Shown here one piece after another: positions 1-5,706 of a stretch of DNA of 6,559 nt (the first letter of the stretch is position 1; the number at the start of each line of letters is the position of its first letter). The notes beneath the pieces are model-generated. The model searched no databases. It had not been told where the DNA came from and saw only the letters and a program-made list of their open reading frames with translations. A program made the position numbers and the translations under genes. Source of the stretch: Victivallales bacterium. GTDB taxonomy: Bacteria > Verrucomicrobiota > Lentisphaeria > Oligosphaerales > Oligosphaeraceae. Location of the stretch: contig JAFYIW010000317.1 in NCBI GenBank assembly GCA_017538465.1, positions 1 through 6,559 of the forward strand. Reading direction: 5' to 3'.

Positions 1-566
1 ACTACTACCCCGTCTTCCTGAAGATGAAGCTGGAGATGGACGTGTCTCCCAAGATGATGGACTGCCCGGAGAGTCCAGTGAGAGTCAGCAATTACCTCAA
101 CGTGAACAATGACGCTGACTACTATGACCATTGGCAGGACGCGAAGATTCTGTATTCCTACGGCTTCAACATCCTGAGTTTCGGCATCCACGCCAACCCC
201 AGCGTGGCTGACGAGCGTCAATGCGTGACCACCTCGATGATTGTCGGCCGCAATGGCAAGCCCGCCAAGATGATTTATCTGGCCGACTCGATGCCTCACG
301 CCTGCGACTCGTCCCTGACCAACGACTTCACCTGCTTCGTCTATCCGTGGCGCTGGTATCCGGACGGCGGCGGCGCCTACGGCTGGAGCTATCCCATCCG
401 CTATACGCATGACTACAAGGCCAACATGGCCATGCTGGACGGACACGTCGAGGCTAACAACCCTGGCAAGGTCTCCTACGGCGGCGGCAACCCGAAGTTC
501 TACCAGCACTGGAGCCCCTGCTGGGACGGCGGCTATCAGGACGAGGACGATCCCAACCTCTGGTAG
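1..566 (+). CDS. Pseudopilin-like H-X9-DG domain protein, 5'-truncated by window edge
   Basis: The reading frame is open from base 3 with no stop before TAG at 564-566, so the true start lies upstream; the ATG at 24 is an internal Met, not a convincing start. About 187 residues are visible. Near the C terminus is a His (codon 408-410) followed by nine residues and Asp-Gly in MAMLDGHVE, the H-X9-DG motif of the C-terminal domain of pseudopilin-like proteins abundant in Planctomycetes, Verrucomicrobia and Lentisphaerota. A MDCPE segment at the start of the visible part resembles the 'CP' element usual in these proteins. After the motif comes an aromatic tail ending in SPCWDG, matched by CPLWDG in the next gene. 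The N-terminal prepilin helix would lie outside the window. The protein is rich in Trp, Tyr and Asp, and contains several Cys, suggesting an exported, possibly disulfide-bonded protein. It is a diverged paralogue of the gene at 863. Specific function is unknown. Confidence 0.85.
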   Translation, partial: YYPVFLKMKLEMDVSPKMMDCPESPVRVSNYLNVNNDADYYDHWQDAKILYSYGFNILSFGIHANPSVADERQCVTTSMIVGRNGKPAKMIYLADSMPHACDSSLTNDFTCFVYPWRWYPDGGGAYGWSYPIRYTHDYKANMAMLDGHVEANNPGKVSYGGGNPKFYQHWSPCWDGGYQDEDDPNLW

Positions 567-597
567 GCGAAGCGCCTCCCGCATCGCATGACGCAAG

Positions 598-626
598 GCG
601 CCTGGCGAAAGCCGGGCGCTTTTTTT
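598..626 (+). terminator. Intrinsic terminator of the first pseudopilin-like gene
   Basis: A 9-bp stem (GCGCCTGGC at 598-606 pairing with GCCGGGCGC at 611-619, one G-U wobble) closes a GAAA tetraloop and is followed by seven T (620-626). It begins 31 nt after the stop codon at 566. The stem can extend through an AAG/TTT pairing at its base. This is a textbook rho-independent terminator, so the pseudopilin gene at 863 needs its own promoter. Confidence 0.93.
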
Positions 627-665
627 AGGAATTATATCGTTAACTTGCCTTTGCTGGCGGCGGAG

Positions 666-741
666 CGTTGGAGGAGGACAGATCCCTGTCATGCGGTCGC
701 GGAGCGGGGCTGTTCCCGTTGACGGAGTTTGCTCTCCAACG
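666..741. other. Intergenic inverted-repeat element, potential three-stem fold
   Basis: An outer inverted repeat (CGTTGGAG at 666-673 with CTCCAACG at 734-741; two more pairs possible inwards, one of them G-U) encloses two smaller hairpins: GACAG/CTGTC with a 4-nt loop (677-690) and AGCGGG/CCCGTT with a 6-nt loop (703-720, one G-U). The total is 76 nt. It is not a tRNA: there is no T-loop GTTCRA sequence or 7-bp acceptor geometry. It lies between the upstream terminator and the promoter at 775, so it would not be in the mRNA of the gene at 863 if that promoter is the main start. I see no obvious promoter of its own. It could be an unrecognised small RNA, a protein-binding site, a mobile-repeat remnant or chance. 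Confidence 0.3.
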
Positions 742-774
742 GTGCCCCATCATCTTCCTAATCAGGAATTCAGG

Positions 775-803
775 TTGATAAAGAACGAAGTTTTCCTTAT
801 AAT
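775..803 (+). promoter_or_regulatory. Sigma70-type promoter of the pseudopilin-like gene at 863
   Basis: TTGATA at 775-780 (5 of 6 matches to the -35 consensus) is followed by exactly 17 bp and then a perfect TATAAT at 798-803. Expected transcription start is near 810, giving a leader of about 53 nt. The local sequence is much more AT-rich than the flanking genes. The preceding gene is closed by its own terminator, so a promoter is expected here. Confidence 0.85.
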
Positions 804-862
804 TGTCATCGTAGCGGTTTTTCAAATTTCCATGTCATTCCATTCATTCCCTTCCGACGACC

Positions 863-1639
863 ATGAAAAAGACCTTCACTTTGATTGAACTTCTGGTGGT
901 CATCGCCATCATCGCGATTCTGGCCTCCATGCTCCTGCCCGCCCTTGCCAAGGCACGCGAAAAAGCCCGTGCCGTTTCCTGCGTCAACAACATGAAGCAT
1001 CTCATGATGACGAACATTCTGTATGCGGATGATTACAATGGCATCCTCATCGGCAATGTCCACAACGCCAACCGCAGCACGGACTTCAGCCACTGGAATC
1101 CCTGGCCGTGGTATTTCGCGGTGGAACTGAAGGTGCCGATCAAGATGATCTACTGCGCCAGCAAACCGATAAAAGGCAGCGAAATGCTCAAGAAGAACTA
1201 CTCCCAGTGCGACAGCGTCGAGCGTCGTACCACCGGGTATAACTTCACCATCGGCGTCTATGTCAATGGCATGGGCAACCACATGTACGCCGCAGACGGC
1301 GTGGCATATTCTCAGACTACCAGCTATAGCAACCTCCAGAGCGCGGGCGTCAAGCCCAGCAAGTTCGTCGTGTACTGCGACTCCGTCACGCAAAGCGAAG
1401 GCGCGGCCTCCGACTTCACGATGGCGGTCACCGCCGGATGGGATTATGTCCCTGGCAACGGCTATGGCACCTGGTATCCCATCGGCGTCCCCCACAGCGG
1501 CAAGGCCAACACCGCGTTCCTGGACGGACATGTCGGGCAGGAGATTCACCAGGGCGACACCCTCATCAAAAAGCCGGAATACTGGTGCCCCCTGTGGGAC
1601 GGCGCCAAACTCCTGAACATGCGCGAAGTCTTTGAATAG
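863..1639 (+). CDS. Prepilin-type N-terminal cleavage/methylation domain protein with H-X9-DG C-terminal domain (pseudopilin-like)
   Basis: A complete 258-residue protein. It opens with a short basic leader (MKKT) then FTLIELLVVIAIIAIL, the class III prepilin signal: processing by prepilin peptidase is expected before Phe5, and Glu9 is the conserved Glu at +5 of the mature protein. The -1 residue is Thr rather than the usual Gly, as is common in Lentisphaerota. The hydrophobic helix spans about residues 5-27, followed by an amphipathic segment (AKAREKARAVSC) and a VNNMKHLMMTNILYADDYNG stretch typical of this family. H211 and D221-G222 form the H-X9-DG motif; the tail has CPLWDG (242-247). The protein probably sits in the inner membrane or in a type II secretion/pilus-like fibre; its specific role is unknown. 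The start is fixed by the prepilin motif, but the upstream sequence (CCTTCCGACGACC) has no Shine-Dalgarno. It is a single-gene unit with its own promoter and terminator. Confidence 0.95.
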   Translation: MKKTFTLIELLVVIAIIAILASMLLPALAKAREKARAVSCVNNMKHLMMTNILYADDYNGILIGNVHNANRSTDFSHWNPWPWYFAVELKVPIKMIYCASKPIKGSEMLKKNYSQCDSVERRTTGYNFTIGVYVNGMGNHMYAADGVAYSQTTSYSNLQSAGVKPSKFVVYCDSVTQSEGAASDFTMAVTAGWDYVPGNGYGTWYPIGVPHSGKANTAFLDGHVGQEIHQGDTLIKKPEYWCPLWDGAKLLNMREVFE

Positions 1640-1700
1640 CGTTCACCGGGAAGGGCCGGCAACACAAACGGCCACGCCACAACCAAGCGAACCACTCATT

Positions 1701-1735
1701 CGCGCGGCTTCTTCAACGGAGCCGCGCGTTTTTTT
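1701..1735 (+). terminator. Intrinsic terminator of the pseudopilin-like gene at 863
   Basis: A perfect 9-bp GC-rich stem, CGCGCGGCT (1701-1709) with AGCCGCGCG (1720-1728), extendable inwards by a T-G and a C-G pair to leave a 6-nt loop, is followed by seven T (1729-1735). It lies between two convergent genes and ends 10 nt before the stop of the - strand gene. The - strand reading of the hairpin is followed by AATGAGTGG, with no T-tract, so it looks directional and serves the + strand gene only. Confidence 0.93.
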
Positions 1736-1745
1736 ATTCCGGATT

Positions 1746-2639
1746 CTACTCCACATAAAGCCATACAGCCTCGCCAGGCAGCAGGATGGCATTCGCCTCG
1801 CATGGCTCATAATGGCCATTCCGCCAGCGCCAGGCGGTGATTCCCGTCGCCAGACGCACAGGATTCTCGCCGCAGACGCCGAAGAGATTCCAGCGCTGAT
1901 GCCGCACGGGTGCGGCGGCGCAGAGCGGCTCGGGAGTCTCCGTGAGAAGCGCGGCCGTCAATTCGCAGGAAAACTCCTCACCCGAAGGATTGTAGAACCA
2001 GAACGGAACGCCCATTTGCGGCACTCCGCCCTGGCAATAGAGTTCTTGATGACGAGAAATCTGGAAGAACGCTCCGCCCAGGGAACTAAGCATTTCCCGG
2101 CTCGGCTCGTCCAGTTCGCAAGGCAGGGCGACCAGCGACCATCCAGGCTGGGCAAGCCATCTGAAATTCTGCGGCTGGGCGCTTTCCTCCGGCAGAAGCG
2201 TGGCGTCTCCACCGACAAAACCGATGCCATTGCGGGTATAGACCGCGCCATCGGCGGAATTCATCGTGTTGCTTGCGGAGAAGCTTTCCGGGGCGTGCAG
2301 AATATAGGTCAGGACGCCATTGGACACGGGCGGAGCGGCGTCGCCGCCAAAGAGCCAATAGCGCGTGGTGTCGTTTCCGACCTGACGGGCGGGCGCCAGC
2401 GGCTCGCCATTCCAGCAGGCCCCATCCAGTGTCCATCCCCGTGCCCAATGCTCGGCCAGCAGCCAGGCGCCGGGGAGCGCTTCGTCGCCATCGGGAAAGT
2501 GCACTGTGAGGCTCACGCGAATCGCGCTTCCAGGACCGATCTGTCCAGAGGAGAACTGACGAGTCACTTCAGGGACAGCACCCCAGACGGACAGGGCAAA
2601 AGCAATGAAAAGCAACCATGATTGGGAATAGCGGCGCAT
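1746..2639 (-). CDS. Secreted protein of unknown function with signal peptide and two degenerate W-x-L/W-x-Y repeats
   Basis: A 297-residue protein read from ATG at 2639. That start is chosen because an AGGAG lies 10 nt upstream and the first 20 residues form a signal peptide (basic MRR, hydrophobic WLLFIAFAL, likely signal peptidase I cleavage at VWG-A); the frame stays open to an ATG at 2849, but that would bury the signal peptide. Residues about 23-150 look like a beta-sandwich module: the VTRQFSSGQIGPGSAIRVSL start, and NGVLTYILHAP followed by Gly-rich GFVGGDATLLP, recall the Ig-like/cohesin-like ectodomains of PVC bacteria. This is a resemblance only. The C-terminal half holds two degenerate repeats: GWSLVALPCE (166-175) to GVPFWFY (210-216), and RWNLFGVCGE (249-258) to GEAVWLYVE (289-297). 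Cys residues recur at 174, 202, 225, 240, 256 and 280, consistent with an extracytoplasmic location. It converges with the pseudopilin gene. Function is not recognised. Confidence 0.85.
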   Translation of the reverse strand: MRRYSQSWLLFIAFALSVWGAVPEVTRQFSSGQIGPGSAIRVSLTVHFPDGDEALPGAWLLAEHWARGWTLDGACWNGEPLAPARQVGNDTTRYWLFGGDAAPPVSNGVLTYILHAPESFSASNTMNSADGAVYTRNGIGFVGGDATLLPEESAQPQNFRWLAQPGWSLVALPCELDEPSREMLSSLGGAFFQISRHQELYCQGGVPQMGVPFWFYNPSGEEFSCELTAALLTETPEPLCAAAPVRHQRWNLFGVCGENPVRLATGITAWRWRNGHYEPCEANAILLPGEAVWLYVE

Positions 2640-2649
2640 GATGGAGTTT

Positions 2650-2654
2650 CTCCT
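2650..2654 (-). promoter_or_regulatory. Shine-Dalgarno AGGAG deciding the start of the secreted-protein gene
   Basis: On the - strand AAAAGGAG is followed by 10 nt and then ATG (2639-2637). It selects the internal start over the upstream in-frame ATG at 2849. The GGAG can pair with a CTCC three nt downstream, a very small hairpin that might mask the site; four pairs with a 3-nt loop is marginal. It is the only clear Shine-Dalgarno among the four start codons in the window. Confidence 0.75.
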
Positions 2655-2693
2655 TTTAGATTGCAAAGCACAGGAACAATCGGATTCGCCACC

Positions 2694-2723
2694 AATATAT
2701 GTCTCGCACCTCCTCCATGCGAA
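2694..2723 (-). promoter_or_regulatory. Tentative promoter of the secreted-protein gene
   Basis: On the - strand TATATT (2699-2694) could be a -10 box, with TTCGCA (2723-2718; 4 of 6 to the -35 consensus) 18 bp upstream. The transcript would start near 2687 and have a leader of about 50 nt. The -10 is in the most AT-rich part of the gap, but the -35 is weak. Confidence 0.35.
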
Positions 2724-2779
2724 TCGTTCCGTGCACAATCGCAGAAATGGCGATTCCCGATGCTTTTCTATGCTTTCCT

Positions 2780-2807
2780 CTAGTTCCTCTAGAACTACTA
2801 GTGTTCC
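2780..2807. repeat. Three CTAG tetramers at 9-bp spacing with an AGTTC-N5-GAACT inverted repeat
   Basis: CTAG occurs at 2780-2783, 2789-2792 and 2798-2801, giving an exact 9-bp period. The first two copies lie within an inverted repeat, TAGTTC (2781-2786), 5-nt spacer, GAACTA (2792-2797), and a further GTGTTCC follows at 2801-2807. The cluster lies just upstream of the tentative uvrA promoter and is a candidate operator. It includes XbaI- and SpeI-like palindromes, but no flanking sequence resembles a cloning vector. Confidence 0.45.
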
Positions 2808-2812
2808 ATCAG

Positions 2813-2841
2813 GGCACAGACCCCACTGGCGGAAGTATATT
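2813..2841 (+). promoter_or_regulatory. Tentative promoter of uvrA-nadC
   Basis: TATATT (2836-2841) is a 5 of 6 match to a -10 box, 28 nt before the uvrA start. With a 17-bp spacer the -35 would be GGCACA (2813-2818), only 3 of 6. The leader would be about 20 nt with no Shine-Dalgarno. Support is the -10 and the divergent gene arrangement only. Confidence 0.35.
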
Positions 2842-2869
2842 AACTGCAACTCCCAATCTCCTGACTATT

Positions 2870-5704
2870 ATGGACAATATCGTCATCCAAGGCGCCTGCC
2901 AGCACAACCTGAAGAACCTCACGCTGACGCTTCCGCGCAACCAGCTGGTGGTCATCACTGGTCCCAGCGGATCGGGCAAGAGTTCGCTGGCTTTCGACAC
3001 CCTCTATGCGGAAGGCCAGCGCCGTTATGTCGAAAGTCTCTCCGCCTACGCCCGGCAGTTTTTGGACCGCCTTCAAAAGCCCCAGGTCGAGCACATCGAG
3101 GGACTCTCACCAGCCATCGCCATCGAGCAGCGCGTGGCGGGTTCCTCGCCCCGTTCCATCGTCGCCACCACCACCGAAATCTACGACTATCTGCGATTGC
3201 TCTATGCCCATCTGGGAACCCCGCACTGTCCCAACTGCGGACGCGAAATCACCAGCCAAAGCGCGGACACCATCTGCGAGAAAATCCTCAAATATCCTGC
3301 GGGACGCAAGCTGATGCTCCTGGCGCCCTACGTGCGCGGCAAGAAGGGCGAACACGTCGAGGTCCTCTCACAGATGCGCAGGGACGGCTTTGTGCGCGCG
3401 CGCATCGACGGTCAAATCGTCTCGCTGGATTCCGAACCCAAACTCAAGAAGACGCTCCGCCACACCATCGAGGCCGTGGTGGACCGCCTGGTCACTGGCC
3501 AGCTGGACCGCGGACGCCTGAATGACTCCGTGGAACTCGCGCTCAAACGCGGCGACGGCGTACTCGGCGTGATGCTGGAGACCCCCGATCTCCCAGGCGG
3601 CTGGCAAGAGGAACTCATCAGCGAGAAACTCGCCTGTCCGGACTGCGGAATCTCCTTCGGCGAGCTCCTTCCGCGCAACTTCTCCTTCAACTCGCCTTTC
3701 GGGGCCTGCCCCGGCTGCGACGGCCTGGGCAAGCGCATGACCTTCACTCCGGAGGCCATCGTGCCCGACCCCACGCTCTCGCTGCGAAAGGGCGCGGTGC
3801 CAATGTGGCGTCGTGGCCCACGCCATGTGATCTTGCTTTACCGGCACTATCTGCGGTGCCTGGCGGAGCACTACCAATTCAGCCTCACCACCCCCTGGAA
3901 CAAACTCCCCGAGGAAATCCGGCACATCCTGCTCTACGGCTCCGGCGAGGAAATCATCGAGTTCGACTATTGGATGAAGGGCAAGATGCACGAATGGCGC
4001 AAACCCTTCGAGGGAATCATCCCGAACCTCGTGCGACGGCTCCGCGAAACCGAGAACGACGACCTGCGCAATCGCCTGGAAGCCGTGATGACCTACGAGG
4101 AATGCCACGAATGCCACGGACAACGCCTGAAGCCGGAATACCTGGCCGTCACCATCGGCGGCCTGAATATCCACCAGTTCTGTTCGCTCTCCATTGACGG
4201 CGCACTGGAGTTCCTCCAGACCCTCCAGCTCACCGAGCACCAGCGCCACATCGGCGGCGAACTCCTCAAGGAGATCAAAAACCGCCTGGGCTTCCTCAAA
4301 CAGGTCGGATTGAATTATCTCACCCTCAACCGCGAAAGCGGAAGCCTCTCCGGCGGTGAAAGCCAGCGCATCCGCCTCGCCAGCCAAATCGGCTCCGGGC
4401 TAGTCGGAGTGCTCTACATCCTGGACGAGCCGTCCATTGGACTCCACCAGCGCGACAACGACCGGTTGCTTGCCAGCCTCAAGCACCTCCGCGACCTCGG
4501 CAACACCGTCATCGTCGTGGAGCACGACTTGGACACGATGAAGTCCGCCGACTACCTCGTGGACCTGGGACCAGGCGCGGGACAGGCGGGCGGGCACCTC
4601 GTCGCCGCGGGTCCTCCCTCCGAGGTCGCCAAATGCCAGGAGTCTGTGACCGGGCAGTTCCTCAGCGGGAAGCGCACCATCGCGGTGCCCGCCAAACGCC
4701 TCAAAGGCAACGGGAAATTCCTCACCATCAAAGGCGCGGAGGAACACAACCTCAAGAAACTCAATGTCAGAATCCCCCTGGGGCTTTTCTGCTGCGTGAC
4801 TGGCGTCTCCGGCTCCGGCAAGTCCACTCTGGTCAACCACATCCTCCGGCGCGCCATCAATCAGCATCTGGAGATTCAGGACGAGCCGCCTGGCAAATGC
4901 AAGGCCGTCGAGGGACTGGAAAATGTGGACAAGATGATCGTCATCGACCAGAGCCCCATCGGCAAGACTCCGCGTTCGAATCCCGCCACCTACACCGGCC
5001 TCTTCGATCTCATCCGCGAGGTCTTCTCGCTCACCAACGACGCCAAACTGCGCGGCTACAAGCCCGGACGTTTCTCCTTCAACGTCAAGGGCGGTCGCTG
5101 CGAGGTCTGCTCCGGCGACGGCATCAAGAAAATCGAGATGCAGTTCCTCCCGGACGTCTATGTGCCCTGCGAACAGTGCCACGGTCAGCGCTACAACGCC
5201 GAGACGCTCAATGTGCGCTTCAAGGGACGCAACATCGCCGAGGTGCTGGACATGACCGTGAACGAGGCCTGCGACTTCTTCCAGAGCCTCCCGCGTCTCT
5301 ACAACAAACTCAAGACGCTGCGGGACGTGGGATTGGGCTACATCCATCTCGGCCAGCCCGCCACCACCCTCTCCGGCGGCGAGGCGCAGCGCGTGAAACT
5401 GGCCACCGAACTCTCGCGAAAACCCAAGGGACACACCCTCTACATTTTGGACGAGCCGACCACCGGCCTTCACCTCTCCGACATCGAGCAACTCCTCAAG
5501 GTTCTCACCGAACTTCGCGACCAGGGCAATACCATCCTGGTCATCGAGCACAATCTCGATGTCATCAAGACCGCCGACTACCTCATCGACCTGGGTCCCG
5601 AGGGTGGCGACCAGGGCGGCAAGGTGATCGCCACGGGCACCCCCGAAGAGGTCGCCAAATGCAAGGCCTCCTTCACTGGACAGTACCTCAAACCACTGCT
5701 TTGA
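2870..5704 (+). CDS. uvrA: UvrABC excinuclease subunit A
   Basis: A complete 944-residue UvrA (E. coli UvrA is 940), the DNA-damage sensor of nucleotide excision repair. It dimerises, scans DNA with UvrB and loads UvrB at lesions in an ATP-dependent way; it is cytoplasmic. Two ABC ATPase modules are intact. Module 1: Walker A GPSGSGKSS (31-39), signature LSGGESQR (493-500), Walker B ILDEPSIGLH (D519, E520). Module 2: Walker A GVSGSGKST (645-653), signature LSGGEAQR (834-841), Walker B ILDEPTTGLH (D861, E862). The zinc sites are also present: CPDC...CPGC (257, 260, 280, 283) inside module 1, CEVC...CEQC (744, 747, 767, 770) in module 2, and the CPNC (120-123) and CHEC (412-415) pairs. The start MDNIVIQGA is chosen because UvrA normally begins M-x-x-I-x-I-x-G-A; the frame is open to an ATG at 2699 that would add 57 unrelated residues. 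There is no Shine-Dalgarno. It is followed after 2 nt by nadC. No missing catalytic residue was seen. Confidence 0.98.
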   Translation: MDNIVIQGACQHNLKNLTLTLPRNQLVVITGPSGSGKSSLAFDTLYAEGQRRYVESLSAYARQFLDRLQKPQVEHIEGLSPAIAIEQRVAGSSPRSIVATTTEIYDYLRLLYAHLGTPHCPNCGREITSQSADTICEKILKYPAGRKLMLLAPYVRGKKGEHVEVLSQMRRDGFVRARIDGQIVSLDSEPKLKKTLRHTIEAVVDRLVTGQLDRGRLNDSVELALKRGDGVLGVMLETPDLPGGWQEELISEKLACPDCGISFGELLPRNFSFNSPFGACPGCDGLGKRMTFTPEAIVPDPTLSLRKGAVPMWRRGPRHVILLYRHYLRCLAEHYQFSLTTPWNKLPEEIRHILLYGSGEEIIEFDYWMKGKMHEWRKPFEGIIPNLVRRLRETENDDLRNRLEAVMTYEECHECHGQRLKPEYLAVTIGGLNIHQFCSLSIDGALEFLQTLQLTEHQRHIGGELLKEIKNRLGFLKQVGLNYLTLNRESGSLSGGESQRIRLASQIGSGLVGVLYILDEPSIGLHQRDNDRLLASLKHLRDLGNTVIVVEHDLDTMKSADYLVDLGPGAGQAGGHLVAAGPPSEVAKCQESVTGQFLSGKRTIAVPAKRLKGNGKFLTIKGAEEHNLKKLNVRIPLGLFCCVTGVSGSGKSTLVNHILRRAINQHLEIQDEPPGKCKAVEGLENVDKMIVIDQSPIGKTPRSNPATYTGLFDLIREVFSLTNDAKLRGYKPGRFSFNVKGGRCEVCSGDGIKKIEMQFLPDVYVPCEQCHGQRYNAETLNVRFKGRNIAEVLDMTVNEACDFFQSLPRLYNKLKTLRDVGLGYIHLGQPATTLSGGEAQRVKLATELSRKPKGHTLYILDEPTTGLHLSDIEQLLKVLTELRDQGNTILVIEHNLDVIKTADYLIDLGPEGGDQGGKVIATGTPEEVAKCKASFTGQYLKPLL

Positions 5705-5706
5705 CC

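Noticed and set aside
666..741. tRNA gene, suggested by the 76-nt length and stem arrangement
   Set aside because: There is no T-loop consensus, no proper D-arm or anticodon loop layout, and the outer stem does not match a 7-bp acceptor with a discriminator end.
806..1549. - strand open frame of 247 codons opposite the pseudopilin gene
   Set aside because: It overlaps a well-supported pseudopilin and its promoter and shows no domain of its own.
1701..1735. Bidirectional terminator shared by the two convergent genes
   Set aside because: Read on the - strand, the hairpin is followed by AATGAGTGG with no T-tract, so it does not look like an intrinsic terminator for that strand.
1632..2621. + strand open frame of 329 codons across the convergent region
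   Set aside because: It runs through a strong intrinsic terminator and antisense to a gene with signal peptide and Shine-Dalgarno; the translation has no recognisable features.
2788..2802. Adjacent XbaI-like TCTAGA and SpeI-like ACTAGT sites suggesting cloning-vector contamination
   Set aside because: The familiar vector polylinker order has the two sites nearly abutting and followed by BamHI; here three extra bases lie between them and no further polylinker sites flank them.
2640..2849. 70-residue N-terminal extension of the secreted protein from ATG at 2849
   Set aside because: It would bury a good signal peptide and ignore the AGGAG placed 10 nt before the internal ATG; it also runs close to the uvrA start.
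2699..2869. 57-residue N-terminal extension of UvrA from ATG at 2699
   Set aside because: UvrA proteins normally begin at the M-x-x-I-x-I-x-G-A segment, and the extension covers the intergenic promoter region with no conserved sequence.
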